Below the pieces are notes generated by a model. The model searched no databases and was not told the DNA's origin. It saw only the letters and a list, made by a program, of their open reading frames with translations. A stretch of 40,766 bases of DNA from an uncultured Collinsella sp. Lineage in GTDB: Bacteria > Actinomycetota > Coriobacteriia > Coriobacteriales > Coriobacteriaceae. How positions within the stretch are numbered: the stretch's first letter is position 1; each line of letters opens with the position of its first letter. Position numbers and translations under genes: made by a program. The stretch is taken from assembly GCA_900754275.1 (NCBI GenBank), contig CAAECF010000002.1:1-40766 (forward strand). The letters are read 5' to 3'. Positions 32,726-40,766 of the stretch are shown in pieces.

Positions 32726-33829
32726 ATGAAGTTCACCGTCAGCCAGAGCTCGCTCACACAAGCCATCGGCGTCGTTATGAAGGGTGTCGCTTCGGCATCC
32801 ACCCTTCCCATCCTGTCGGGCGTGCTCGTCAAGGCGCAAGACGGCATCTTGGAATTCCAGACCTCTAACTACACCATCTCGATCCGTCATCGCATCGCGG
32901 CGCATGTCGAAGAAGAGGGCGAGATGGTTATCCCCTGTAAGATGCTCTCCAATATCACCAAGACCCTCCCCGATGCCCCGGTCACCTTTGAGCTGTCCGA
33001 GCGCCAGGTGCTGATTGGTTGCGAGAAGAGCTCGTTCCGCCTGAACACGCTCGATGCCAATGACTTCCCCGAGTTTCCGGCCTATGCCATCGAGAGCGCC
33101 GTGGAGCTGCCGACCGATATCTTGTCCGAGATGGTCAGCCGCGTGTGGCGCGTCACCTCAACCGACAAGGCCCGCCCCATCCTGGGTGGCGTGCACATGA
33201 AGGTCGAGAACAACACCGTGCGCCTGGTGGCGACCGATTCCTTCCGCCTGGCCGTGTGCGATACGCAGGTCGAGACCTCGACCCTCGAGGGCTCCTTTGA
33301 ACTCAACGTTCCGGCCGACGCCTTTAACGACGCACTGAACATCATGGCCAGCCAGGCGACCATCATGATCGGAGCTACCGACACCCAGGTCGTCTTTGAG
33401 GCCGGCAACACCACCTACGTGTCGCGCCGCATCGAGGGCGTGTACCCCAACTACAAACAGCTCATCCCCGATTCGTGCGTGACGAGCGTCAAGATCGACG
33501 TCGCCGCCTTTAACGCCGCCCTCAAGCGCGTGGCCGTTATCGCGAGCGCCAACCCCGCCGTCAAGTTCGAGATCGATGTCGAGAACGGGCAGATGGGCCT
33601 GTCCTCCATTTCCAATGACCAGGACCTTGCGCAGGAGACGATCGATGTCGAGGCCGAGGGCGAGTCGGGCACCATCGCCTTCAACTACCACTACATCTTC
33701 GGCTGCCTCAATGCCCTGTCCAAGGAGAAGGAGATCACGCTGGAGCTCAAGAGCTACTCGCAGGCGGGCATCTTCAAGTCCTACGACAAGATCAACTACC
33801 TGTACCTGGTCATGCCGGTCCGCATCTAG
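32726..33829 (+). CDS. dnaN: DNA polymerase III beta subunit (sliding clamp)
   Basis: Ring-shaped processivity clamp for DNA polymerase III. The 367-residue sequence shows three similar domains: MKFTVSQSSLTQAIGVVMKGV at the start, SSFRLNTLDANDFPEFP in the middle, and the C-terminal YSQAGIFKSYDKINYLYLVMPVRI (peptide-binding pocket and final MPVRI). GAAAGG precedes the ATG after the AT-rich origin stretch. It is the first gene of the dnaN-recF-dciA run. Confidence 0.97.
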   Translation: MKFTVSQSSLTQAIGVVMKGVASASTLPILSGVLVKAQDGILEFQTSNYTISIRHRIAAHVEEEGEMVIPCKMLSNITKTLPDAPVTFELSERQVLIGCEKSSFRLNTLDANDFPEFPAYAIESAVELPTDILSEMVSRVWRVTSTDKARPILGGVHMKVENNTVRLVATDSFRLAVCDTQVETSTLEGSFELNVPADAFNDALNIMASQATIMIGATDTQVVFEAGNTTYVSRRIEGVYPNYKQLIPDSCVTSVKIDVAAFNAALKRVAVIASANPAVKFEIDVENGQMGLSSISNDQDLAQETIDVEAEGESGTIAFNYHYIFGCLNALSKEKEITLELKSYSQAGIFKSYDKINYLYLVMPVRI

Positions 33830-33839
33830 CAACCGCCCT

Positions 33840-34946
33840 ATGACCATATTCGCCCGCGATCTTTCCGTCGCGCACTACCGCAGCTTCGATAGCTATCGCC
33901 TTGCCCTGGACGAGGGCGTGACGATACTTGCGGGACCCAACGCAGCGGGAAAGACCAATCTCATAGAGGCGCTGCAGCTGCTGACGAGCGGCGCCTCGTT
34001 TAGGCATCCGACCGCAGCCGAGCTCGTCCATGACGGCGTGGGCTCGTGCAAGGTCGAGCTGAGGCTCGAGGGCGACGGCCGCGTGCTTGATATGGGATTG
34101 AGCGCGGGGGACGGTAAGCGCTCGTTTAGCCGCAACGGCAAGAGATGTTCTGCCGCCGGTGTGCGCGGGGTTCTGCCGAGCGTGCTGTTTTGCCCCGACC
34201 ATCTGGACATGGTTAAGCGAGGCGCCAGTGTGCGTCGCGCCGCCCTCGATGACTTTGGCATGCAACTGAGCGCACGCTATGCCGATCTTGCGAGCACCTA
34301 TGGGCGCTGCGTGACCCAGCGTAACGCCTTACTCAAGGAGACCTGGTGCTGCCGCGAGATGCTCGGCGCGTGGAACGATTCGATTGCCCGCGCGGGCTCG
34401 GCTCTGCTCGTGCACCGGTTGGCCCTGCTCGACCGGCTGGCGGGCCATCTGCGCACTGCCTACGGGCAAGTGGCGTCCGGTGAGGCTGCCAACGTGACCT
34501 ATACGTCCACACTGGGGGATTTGCCCCAGGTCGAGGATCGCGAAGAGCTGAAGGGCTGGGCGTACGAGCGCATGCTGGCTGCCCTTGATGAGCACGCCGA
34601 CGAGGAAATTCGCCGCGGCGTGACGCTGGTGGGACCGCATCGCGATGAGATTGAGTTTACCGTGGCGGGTCGCTCCGCCCGTTCATTTGCCAGCCAAGGT
34701 CAGCAGCGAACGTTGGTTCTAGCCTGGAAGGTGGCGGAGGTGGTCGTGGCTCGCGATGTCCTGGGCACCGCCCCATTGCTGCTTTTGGACGACGTGATGA
34801 GCGAACTCGACGGCGAGCGTCGCGGTGCTTTCCTGCGGCTGATCGGCGATGATATCCAGACGGTCATAACCACGACCAACCTGGGGTACTTTACCGATGA
34901 TCTGCTTGATCGAGCCAAGGTGGTGAGCATGGGTGAGACGTGCTAA
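33840..34946 (+). CDS. recF: DNA replication and repair protein RecF
   Basis: An SMC-like ATPase that helps load RecA at gaps. The 368-residue sequence has Walker A AGPNAAGKTN (31-40), the ABC-type signature SQGQQRTLVLAWKVAE and Walker B PLLLLDDVMSELD. The frame stays open far upstream, but those residues lie inside dnaN in another frame; the ATG at 33840, 10 bp after the dnaN stop, begins the typical RecF N-terminus (RDLSVAHYRSFDSYRLAL). No strong Shine-Dalgarno is seen, so it may be coupled to dnaN. Confidence 0.95.
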   Translation: MTIFARDLSVAHYRSFDSYRLALDEGVTILAGPNAAGKTNLIEALQLLTSGASFRHPTAAELVHDGVGSCKVELRLEGDGRVLDMGLSAGDGKRSFSRNGKRCSAAGVRGVLPSVLFCPDHLDMVKRGASVRRAALDDFGMQLSARYADLASTYGRCVTQRNALLKETWCCREMLGAWNDSIARAGSALLVHRLALLDRLAGHLRTAYGQVASGEAANVTYTSTLGDLPQVEDREELKGWAYERMLAALDEHADEEIRRGVTLVGPHRDEIEFTVAGRSARSFASQGQQRTLVLAWKVAEVVVARDVLGTAPLLLLDDVMSELDGERRGAFLRLIGDDIQTVITTTNLGYFTDDLLDRAKVVSMGETC

Positions 34947-35496
34947 TTACGAGCGCGAGAGCGAAACGGTCGCCTTCAGTGGGTTTTTAAACGCAGAGCG
35001 CCAGCGCATCCTGGCGGCCGCGACGCCTGAGCGCCGCGCGCAGATGGAGGCTGCCGAGGAGTCGCGCGCGGTCTATCGTGCGTGGAACGCGGTGTGCTCG
35101 GGCACGCGCGAGGGACGGCATGTGACGGGCCTGCGCTACCTGCCCGAGTCCAATGAGCTGCTGGTGTATCTCGACTCGCCCTCGTGGACGCAGGAAATGA
35201 CGCTGTTGCGCGAGATCATTCGCGCGCGCATGGAGCGCGCCGGTGCGCATGTGGACGGCCTGGTGTTCAAAACCACCGCGCCCGGCCACACGCCACCCGC
35301 CGCCAAGGAGCGCCTGCGCCCGGCGACGACCGAGCGCCCGCCGGCTCCGCACGCCGACCTCAGTGAGGCCGAGCGCACCGAGATTGAGTGCCAAGTGGCG
35401 CCCATCGAAGACCAAAAACTGCGCGAGGCCCTCGAGAACGCCATGAGAGCCAGCGCCGAGTGGGCCAAGGGCGTGCAAAGCAAAAAAGAGCCTTAA
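34933..35496 (+). CDS. dciA: DUF721 protein, DciA-like helicase loader
   Basis: DUF721 proteins include DciA, which helps load the replicative helicase DnaB in most bacteria lacking DnaC or DnaI. The core (about 48-113) follows the family pattern: AWNAVCSGTREGRHVTGLRYLP, then ELLVYLDSPSWTQEMTLL and IIRARMERAGAHVDGLVFK. A Pro/Arg-rich linker and an acidic C-terminal segment follow, 187 residues in total. The GTG start overlaps recF by 14 bp. Position between recF and gyrB is the usual actinobacterial one. The DnaB-binding role is transferred from the family. Confidence 0.88.
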   Translation: MRRANYERESETVAFSGFLNAERQRILAAATPERRAQMEAAEESRAVYRAWNAVCSGTREGRHVTGLRYLPESNELLVYLDSPSWTQEMTLLREIIRARMERAGAHVDGLVFKTTAPGHTPPAAKERLRPATTERPPAPHADLSEAERTEIECQVAPIEDQKLREALENAMRASAEWAKGVQSKKEP

Positions 35497-35524
35497 ATCG
35501 CATCTGGTGGCCTTGTAGAGCCAA

Positions 35525-35552
35525 ATACCCTCGTTCCCGAGGGTATTTTTTT
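35525..35552 (+). terminator. Intrinsic terminator after dciA
   Basis: A 9-bp stem (ATACCCTCG with CGAGGGTAT), a 4-nt loop and a run of T on the plus strand, between dciA and gyrB. gyrB therefore probably has its own promoter in the next 50 bp. Confidence 0.9.
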
Positions 35553-35601
35553 ACGATAAACTAGAAAGGCTGTACACATTTTCTTGACTGAAGGAGGACG
35601 T

Positions 35602-37632
35602 GTGACAAACGAAAACGATTACGATGGCGGCGAGATTAAGATTCTCGAAGGTCTCGAGGCCGTTCGTAAGCGCCCGGGCATGTATATCGGCTCGACGAGC
35701 GCCAGCGGTCTGCATCACCTGGTGTGGGAGATCGTTGACAACTCCGTCGACGAGGCCATGGCCGGTTTCTGCACCGAGATCCAGGTGACGGTCCACGCCG
35801 ACAACTCCATCACGGTCGTCGACAACGGGCGCGGCATCCCCGTCGACGAGCACCCTGTTAAAAAGATTCCGACGCTCGAGGTCGTCATGACGATCTTGCA
35901 CGCCGGCGGTAAGTTCGATAATTCGGCCTATAAGGTTTCGGGCGGCCTGCACGGCGTTGGCATCTCCGTCGTCAACGCACTGTCCAAGCGTGTGGTCGTT
36001 CAGGTTCGTCGCGACGGCAACACCTACGAGATGGAGTTCTCGCGCGGCAAGACCGTCAAGAAGATGGAGGTCGTGGGCACCTCGGATTCGACGGGCACCA
36101 CCGTCACCTTCTGGCCCGACGACGAGATCTTCGAGACCTGCATTTACGATTTCGATACGCTGCACAACCGTCTGCAGGAGACGGCGTTCCTCAATAAGAA
36201 CCTCAAAATCGTGCTGACCGACGAGCGCGAGGCGACTCCCCACGTGGAGGAGTTTTGCTACGAGGGCGGCATCATCGACTTTGTCAAGTTCCTCAACGAG
36301 GGCAAGGACGTCCCCGAGGCCTTTAAGGAGCCCATCTACATCGAGGGCAAATCGGACCCGGACGCACCTGTGGCCAAGATGGGCGAGGTCGAGGTTTCCC
36401 TGCAGTGGAATAGCGGTTACGGCGAGAACGTCATGTCGTTTGCCAACGACATCTACACCCCCGAAGGCGGTATGCACCTTGAGGGTTTCCGCACCGCGCT
36501 CACCCGCGTGATCAACGATTACGCGCGCAAGCAGAACCTGCTCAAGGAAAAAGACGCCAACCTGACCGGCGACGATGTGCGCGAGGGCCTTTCGGCCGTT
36601 ATCTCGGTCAAGCTGCCCGACCCGCAATTTGAGGGCCAGACCAAGGCCAAGCTCGGCAGCTCCTATATGCGCGCGCTGACGCTCAAGATCGTGACCGACG
36701 GCCTCGCCGATTACCTCGAGGAGCATCCCAAGCCCGCTCGCGAGATCGTCAAGAAGGCCCAGCAGGCATGTAAGGCCCGCAACGCCGCCCGCAAGGCGCG
36801 CGAAGCGACCCGTCGCAAGAGCCTGCTCGAGACGGCGTCCCTGCCCGGTAAGCTCGCCGACTGCTCGGTGCGCGATGCCGAGCTGACCGAGCTCTTCATC
36901 GTAGAGGGTGACTCGGCAGGCGGTTCAGCCAAGGACGGCCGTCGCCGAGACATCCAGGCGATTCTGCCCCTGCGCGGCAAGATTTTGAACGTCGAACGCG
37001 TTGGTGACCATCGCGCGTTCTCGAGTGACACCATCCAGTCATTGATTACCGCGATCGGCTGCGGCGTCACGACGAGTGCCGGCGACGGCGGCGACTTCGA
37101 TATCACCAAGGCGCGCTACCACAAGATCATCATCATGACCGATGCAGACGTCGACGGTGCACATATCCGCATCCTGCTGCTGACGTTCTTCTACAAGTAC
37201 ATGCGTCCGCTGATCGATGCCGGCTACGTCTATGTCGCCTGCCCGCCCATCTTTGGCATTAAGGTGCGCAACAAGATTCACTACGTGTATCCCAACGGCC
37301 GCCAGCCCGAAGACGAGATCCTGCGCGACACCATCCAGAGCCTGGGCCTGAACCCCGACGATAACGACGAGGACGGCAAGGCCAAGGACGGCAAGATCAC
37401 CAAAAAGCGCAAGGGCTATACCGTCCAGCGCTACAAGGGCCTGGGCGAGATGGACCCCAAGCAGCTTGCCTCGACGACGATGGACCCCAAGACCCGCATC
37501 CTGCAGCGCGTGTCGATCGAGGATGCCGTGGTGGCAGACCGCGCCGTGCGCGAGCTGATGGGTTCCGAGGTCGGCTATCGCCGCGAGTACATTGAAAAAC
37601 ATGCGCATGACGCGCGTTTCCTTGACGCTTAA
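35602..37632 (+). CDS. gyrB: DNA gyrase subunit B
   Basis: ATPase subunit of gyrase, which adds negative supercoils. The 676-residue sequence shows the GHKL ATPase domain (EIVDNSVDEAMAG, VVDNGRGIPVDEHP, YKVSGGLHGVGISVVNALS), the transducer domain, and the TOPRIM domain with EGDSAGGSA (435-443) and MTDADVDGAHIRILLLTFF. The frame is open to TTG 35584, but AAGGAGG lies a few bases before the GTG at 35602. Followed by gyrA after 11 bp, so the two subunits are made together. Confidence 0.97.
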   Translation: MTNENDYDGGEIKILEGLEAVRKRPGMYIGSTSASGLHHLVWEIVDNSVDEAMAGFCTEIQVTVHADNSITVVDNGRGIPVDEHPVKKIPTLEVVMTILHAGGKFDNSAYKVSGGLHGVGISVVNALSKRVVVQVRRDGNTYEMEFSRGKTVKKMEVVGTSDSTGTTVTFWPDDEIFETCIYDFDTLHNRLQETAFLNKNLKIVLTDEREATPHVEEFCYEGGIIDFVKFLNEGKDVPEAFKEPIYIEGKSDPDAPVAKMGEVEVSLQWNSGYGENVMSFANDIYTPEGGMHLEGFRTALTRVINDYARKQNLLKEKDANLTGDDVREGLSAVISVKLPDPQFEGQTKAKLGSSYMRALTLKIVTDGLADYLEEHPKPAREIVKKAQQACKARNAARKAREATRRKSLLETASLPGKLADCSVRDAELTELFIVEGDSAGGSAKDGRRRDIQAILPLRGKILNVERVGDHRAFSSDTIQSLITAIGCGVTTSAGDGGDFDITKARYHKIIIMTDADVDGAHIRILLLTFFYKYMRPLIDAGYVYVACPPIFGIKVRNKIHYVYPNGRQPEDEILRDTIQSLGLNPDDNDEDGKAKDGKITKKRKGYTVQRYKGLGEMDPKQLASTTMDPKTRILQRVSIEDAVVADRAVRELMGSEVGYRREYIEKHAHDARFLDA

Positions 37633-37643
37633 GAGGAGGTAAC

Positions 37644-40385
37644 GTGGCAGACGATATCAACAATAACGAGGGTACGGGCGAGGCCGGCGATGCCGGTATG
37701 CCCGATGATCTGAAGCGCCTGCTTGCCCGTGCTGAGCAGGGCGAGGACGGCGACCCGGACGCCTATAACCCCGATGTCGATGATGACGAGGAAGAGGATG
37801 GCGACGGCGAGCTCGAGGAGAGTTTTGGCGAAGTCGACCGTGGCGCCTCGGCCGGCGAGGATATCAACGGCGGTCAGCTCCAGATTTCGGAGTTCGGTCG
37901 CGAGATGAAGCAGTCGTTCATCGAGTATTCGATGTCGGTTATCACAGCGCGCGCCCTGCCGGACGTGCGTGACGGCTTAAAGCCGGTGCACCGCCGCATC
38001 CTGTACGCGATGAACGAGAGCGGCATCTACCCCAACCGCCCGCACAAGAAGTCGGCCTGGACGGTCGGCGAAGTTATCGGTAAGTACCACCCGCATGGCG
38101 ACTTCGCGGTCTATGAGGCCATGGTCCGCCTGGCGCAGTGGTTTTCCATGCGCACACCGCTCATCGACGGTCACGGCAACTTCGGCAACATCGACGGCGA
38201 CGGCGCGGCGGCCATGCGTTACACCGAGAGCCGTCTGGCAAAGCCCGCCATGGAACTGCTGCGTGACTTGCAGAAGGATACCGTCGACTGGCAACCCAAC
38301 TACGACGAATCGCTCGCCGAGCCCGTGGCACTGCCTGCGCGCTTCCCCAACCTGCTGGTCAACGGCAGCCAGGGCATCGCCGTCGGCATGGCCACCAACA
38401 TCGCCCCACATAACCTCACCGAGGCGATCGAGGCCACTTGCTACCTGATCGACAACCCCGACGCCACCGTCGACGAGCTCATGCAGATCATGCCCGGTCC
38501 GGACTTCCCCACCGGCGCCATCATCATGGGCAGCGCCGGCATTAAGCAGAGTTACGAGACCGGCCGCGGCTCCATTACCGTGCGTGCCAAGGCGCACGTG
38601 GAGTCCACCAAGACCGGTCGCAGCCGCCTGGTCTTTACCGAGATTCCCTACATGGTCAACAAAGGCACCCTGCAGGAGAAGATCGCCCAGCTCGTCAACG
38701 ACAAGCGCATCGAGGGCATCTCGGATATGCGCGATGAGTCCAACCAGAAGGGTATCCGTCTGGTCATCGAGCTCAAGAAGGGCGTCATTCCGCAGGTCGT
38801 GCTCAACAACCTGTATAAGTACACCTCGCTGCAGACGACCTTTGGCGCCAACAACCTGGCACTCGTCAACGGCGTTCCCAAATGCCTGAGCCTGCGCGAG
38901 ATGCTGCAGCACTACATCGACCACCAGGTCGACGTAGTCACCCGCCGCACCCGCTTCGACCTTAAGAAGGCCCAGGCCCGCGCGCATATCCTTGAGGGCT
39001 ACTTGATGGCTCTCGACCATATCGACGAGGTCATTAGCATCATCCGCTCCTCGCAGACCGACTCCGAGGCCAGCAGTCGCTTGATCGAGCGCTTTGGCTT
39101 TACGCCCGAGCAGACCACGGCCATCCTCGAGATGAAGTTGCGCCGCCTGACCGGCCTGGAGCGCGACAAGATTCAGGAAGAGTTGGACGGCCTGCGCCGC
39201 GCCATCGCCTACTACGAGGACCTGCTGGCGCATGAGGAGAAGATCCTGGGCGTCATCAAGGAGGAGATGCGCGAGATCTCCAAGAAGTTCGGCGATAAGC
39301 GCCGCACCGAGATCAGCCAGGTCGAGAAGGACCTGGATGTCGAGGACCTCATCGCCGACGAGGATATGGTCGTGACCATCACCCACACCGGCTACGTTAA
39401 GCGTATCCCGGTTGCCGCCTACCGCGCCCAAAAGCGCGGCGGCAAGGGCGTGTCGGGCGTCAACCTCAAAGAGGACGATGTCATCGATGAGATGTTCATC
39501 GCGTCCACGCACGAGTACGTGCTGTTCTTCTCGAGCAAGGGCAAGGTCTATCGCCTGAAGGTGCACGAGCTGCCGGTAGGTACGCGCCAGGCACGCGGTA
39601 CCGCGATCGTCAACCTGCTGCCCTTCGAGGAGGGCGAGAAGATCGCGAGCGTCATCAGCTGCCGCGAGTTCCCGGCCGACGAGTACCTGATGTTTGCCAC
39701 CAAGAGCGGTATGGTCAAGAAGACCGTGATGAGCGCATATGACCGCAGCCGTCGCGACGGCCTGATCGCTATCAACCTGCGCGACGACGACGCGCTGTTG
39801 AACGTGCGCCGCGTGCGCGAGGGCGACAAGATTATCCTGGCCACCACCGCGGGCAAGGCGATCATGTTCTCCGAGGAGCAGGTGCGCGCCACCGGCCGCG
39901 ATACCAGCGGCGTTCGCGGTATCGGTATGAAGGACGGCGTGAGCGTTCTGGGCATGGAAGTCACTAACGGCAACGGTGATCTGTTCGTCATCACCGAGCG
40001 CGGCTACGGCAAGCGCACGCCGGTTGCGGACTACCCGGAGCAGAATCGCGGCGGCCAGGGCGTCTACACCATCCAAATGACCGAGCGTAAGGGTAACCTC
40101 GCGGCCATGAAGACGGTGGGCCCGCAGCACGAGCTGTTCATCGTGACGGAGGGCGCGACGGTCATTCGCGTCAAGACCGACGAGATCAGCCAGACTGGCC
40201 GCGCCACCCAGGGCGTCAAGATGATGACCGTCGACGACAACGACCGCATCTGCGCCGTAGCCCGCATGACGGCCGCCAAGGAGAAGCCCGAAGGTGAAGC
40301 CACAGAAGACGGCTCTGCCCCCGAAGAAACCCCTGTCGATTTGGGCGACGGCAACGACATGCCAGAGGATCTCCTAGACGAGTAA
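37644..40385 (+). CDS. gyrA: DNA gyrase subunit A
   Basis: DNA-cutting subunit of gyrase, 913 residues. Catalytic Tyr193 lies in AMRYTESRL and the GyrA box in the C-terminal beta-pinwheel is QKRGGKG. GAGGAGG precedes the GTG. Two oddities stand out. An acidic N-terminal extension of about 70 residues (rich in Asp, Glu, Gly) precedes the conserved SFIEYSMSVITARALPDVRDG. The quinolone-determining stretch reads HPHGDFAVYE, with Phe154 where E. coli has Ser83 and Glu158 where it has Asp87. The C-terminus ends in an acidic tail (DLGDGNDMPEDLLDE), a feature known to tune supercoiling in other gyrases. Confidence 0.97.
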   Translation: MADDINNNEGTGEAGDAGMPDDLKRLLARAEQGEDGDPDAYNPDVDDDEEEDGDGELEESFGEVDRGASAGEDINGGQLQISEFGREMKQSFIEYSMSVITARALPDVRDGLKPVHRRILYAMNESGIYPNRPHKKSAWTVGEVIGKYHPHGDFAVYEAMVRLAQWFSMRTPLIDGHGNFGNIDGDGAAAMRYTESRLAKPAMELLRDLQKDTVDWQPNYDESLAEPVALPARFPNLLVNGSQGIAVGMATNIAPHNLTEAIEATCYLIDNPDATVDELMQIMPGPDFPTGAIIMGSAGIKQSYETGRGSITVRAKAHVESTKTGRSRLVFTEIPYMVNKGTLQEKIAQLVNDKRIEGISDMRDESNQKGIRLVIELKKGVIPQVVLNNLYKYTSLQTTFGANNLALVNGVPKCLSLREMLQHYIDHQVDVVTRRTRFDLKKAQARAHILEGYLMALDHIDEVISIIRSSQTDSEASSRLIERFGFTPEQTTAILEMKLRRLTGLERDKIQEELDGLRRAIAYYEDLLAHEEKILGVIKEEMREISKKFGDKRRTEISQVEKDLDVEDLIADEDMVVTITHTGYVKRIPVAAYRAQKRGGKGVSGVNLKEDDVIDEMFIASTHEYVLFFSSKGKVYRLKVHELPVGTRQARGTAIVNLLPFEEGEKIASVISCREFPADEYLMFATKSGMVKKTVMSAYDRSRRDGLIAINLRDDDALLNVRRVREGDKIILATTAGKAIMFSEEQVRATGRDTSGVRGIGMKDGVSVLGMEVTNGNGDLFVITERGYGKRTPVADYPEQNRGGQGVYTIQMTERKGNLAAMKTVGPQHELFIVTEGATVIRVKTDEISQTGRATQGVKMMTVDDNDRICAVARMTAAKEKPEGEATEDGSAPEETPVDLGDGNDMPEDLLDE

Positions 40386-40425
40386 GAGGCCCTAGCTGGC
40401 AAAAACCATCAGGCCCCATATATCG

Positions 40426-40458
40426 GCGGTCGGCGCACTGCGCGCCGACCGCTTTTTT
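40426..40458 (+). terminator. Intrinsic terminator of gyrBA
   Basis: An 11-bp perfect stem (GCGGTCGGCGC with GCGCCGACCGC), a 5-nt loop and TTTTTT on the plus strand. Confidence 0.92.
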
Positions 40459-40481
40459 GACAATCTTGGACCCGCGTTCGC

Positions 40482-40607
40482 CCCGGCCGCATGGCGGCAC
40501 ATGAAGTCGATCGCGAGTTCCGCACGAGCCGGAGAGCACTTAATGTGCTCTCCGTGCGAGCCGGGACTGTCCGAGCAGGCGACTTCATGTGCCGCCATGC
40601 GGCCGGG
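40482..40607. repeat. 28-bp perfect inverted repeat with a nested hairpin
   Basis: Arms at 40482-40509 and 40580-40607 are perfectly complementary over 28 bp and separated by 70 bp. Inside, GGAGAGCAC and GTGCTCTCC (40531-40539, 40545-40553) form a 9-bp hairpin around TTAAT, and the flanking CGCAC/GTGCG extend it across a bulge. There is no T-run and no gene. Confidence 0.85.
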
Positions 40608-40640
40608 ACGAACCCCTCCCAAAGATTTTCAAAAAAGTTG

Positions 40641-40670
40641 TTGACGTGCGCGTAACGACTCGTCTAATAT
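40641..40670 (+). promoter_or_regulatory. Promoter of tRNA-Ile
   Basis: TTGACG (40641-40646) and TAATAT (40665-40670) with an 18-bp spacer, ending 14 bp before the tRNA. Confidence 0.8.
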
Positions 40671-40684
40671 ATCCCTTGCGCGAT

Positions 40685-40761
40685 GGACCTGTAGCTCAGT
40701 TGGTTAGAGCGTCCGGCTGATAACCGGGAGGTCACAAGTTCGAATCTTGTCAGGTCCACCA
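40685..40761 (+). tRNA. tRNA-Ile (anticodon GAT)
   Basis: A 77-nt cloverleaf: acceptor stem GGACCTG/CAGGTCC, D-arm with GCTCAGTTGGTTAGAGC, anticodon loop CTGATAA (GAT, isoleucine), T-arm CAAGTTCGAATCTTG and encoded CCA. A good promoter lies directly upstream. The window ends five bases later, so any further tRNA or rRNA genes in the same unit are out of sight. Confidence 0.97.
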
Positions 40762-40766
40762 TCAAA

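Noticed and set aside
37977..40130. 717-codon minus-strand frame opposite gyrA
   Set aside because: Mirror of gyrA codon bias; no initiation signal.

Overview
The window looks like the chromosomal replication origin of a Coriobacteriia member, most likely Collinsella or a close relative. This is inferred from the gene set and the mixed-to-high GC content; no search was run. It reads as core chromosome with small accessory patches. All tRNAs encode CCA. Genes left of about 29.05 kb run mostly on the minus strand and genes right of 29.39 kb run on the plus strand, so replication forks probably diverge around dnaA.

Left arm, from the left end inwards: a non-coding patch of duplicated tRNA tails, tRNA-Lys, an M29 aminopeptidase, a small membrane protein translationally linked to purC, a two-component system, a Tat-exported lipoprotein coupled to a TSCPD-domain protein, and purB. 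Next come a second tRNA-tail repeat patch with tRNA-Gly, a sortase-anchored thioester adhesin of 1143 residues on the plus strand, and a membrane protein with a split and apparently inactivated M28 peptidase fold. A tandem pair of WYL regulators (PafB/PafC-like) converges on a DinG-type helicase-exonuclease, followed by ddl and the divergent rlmN.

Origin-proximal left side: a small membrane protein, parB, parA, three perfect parS sites, rsmG, khpB (jag), yidC, yidD, rnpA and rpmH. This is the classical order next to a bacterial origin and supplies chromosome segregation, membrane insertion and tRNA/rRNA processing.

Origin and right side: non-canonical DnaA boxes (TTTTCAACA) lie both in the 345-bp gap after rpmH and in the dnaA-dnaN gap. 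The second gap also carries five perfect DnaA-trio repeats and an AT-rich stretch. Between the two box clusters sit dnaA and an unusual gene for a GHKL ATPase, glutamine/proline-rich linker and winged helix. I regard this arrangement as the most interesting in the window. dnaN, recF, dciA, gyrB and gyrA follow, all on the plus strand. gyrA carries Phe at the position equivalent to E. coli Ser83. A 28-bp inverted repeat and a promoter-driven tRNA-Ile end the window.

Start codons were moved inside longer reading frames wherever a Shine-Dalgarno sequence supported it. Functions are assigned from recognisable motifs and gene order only.
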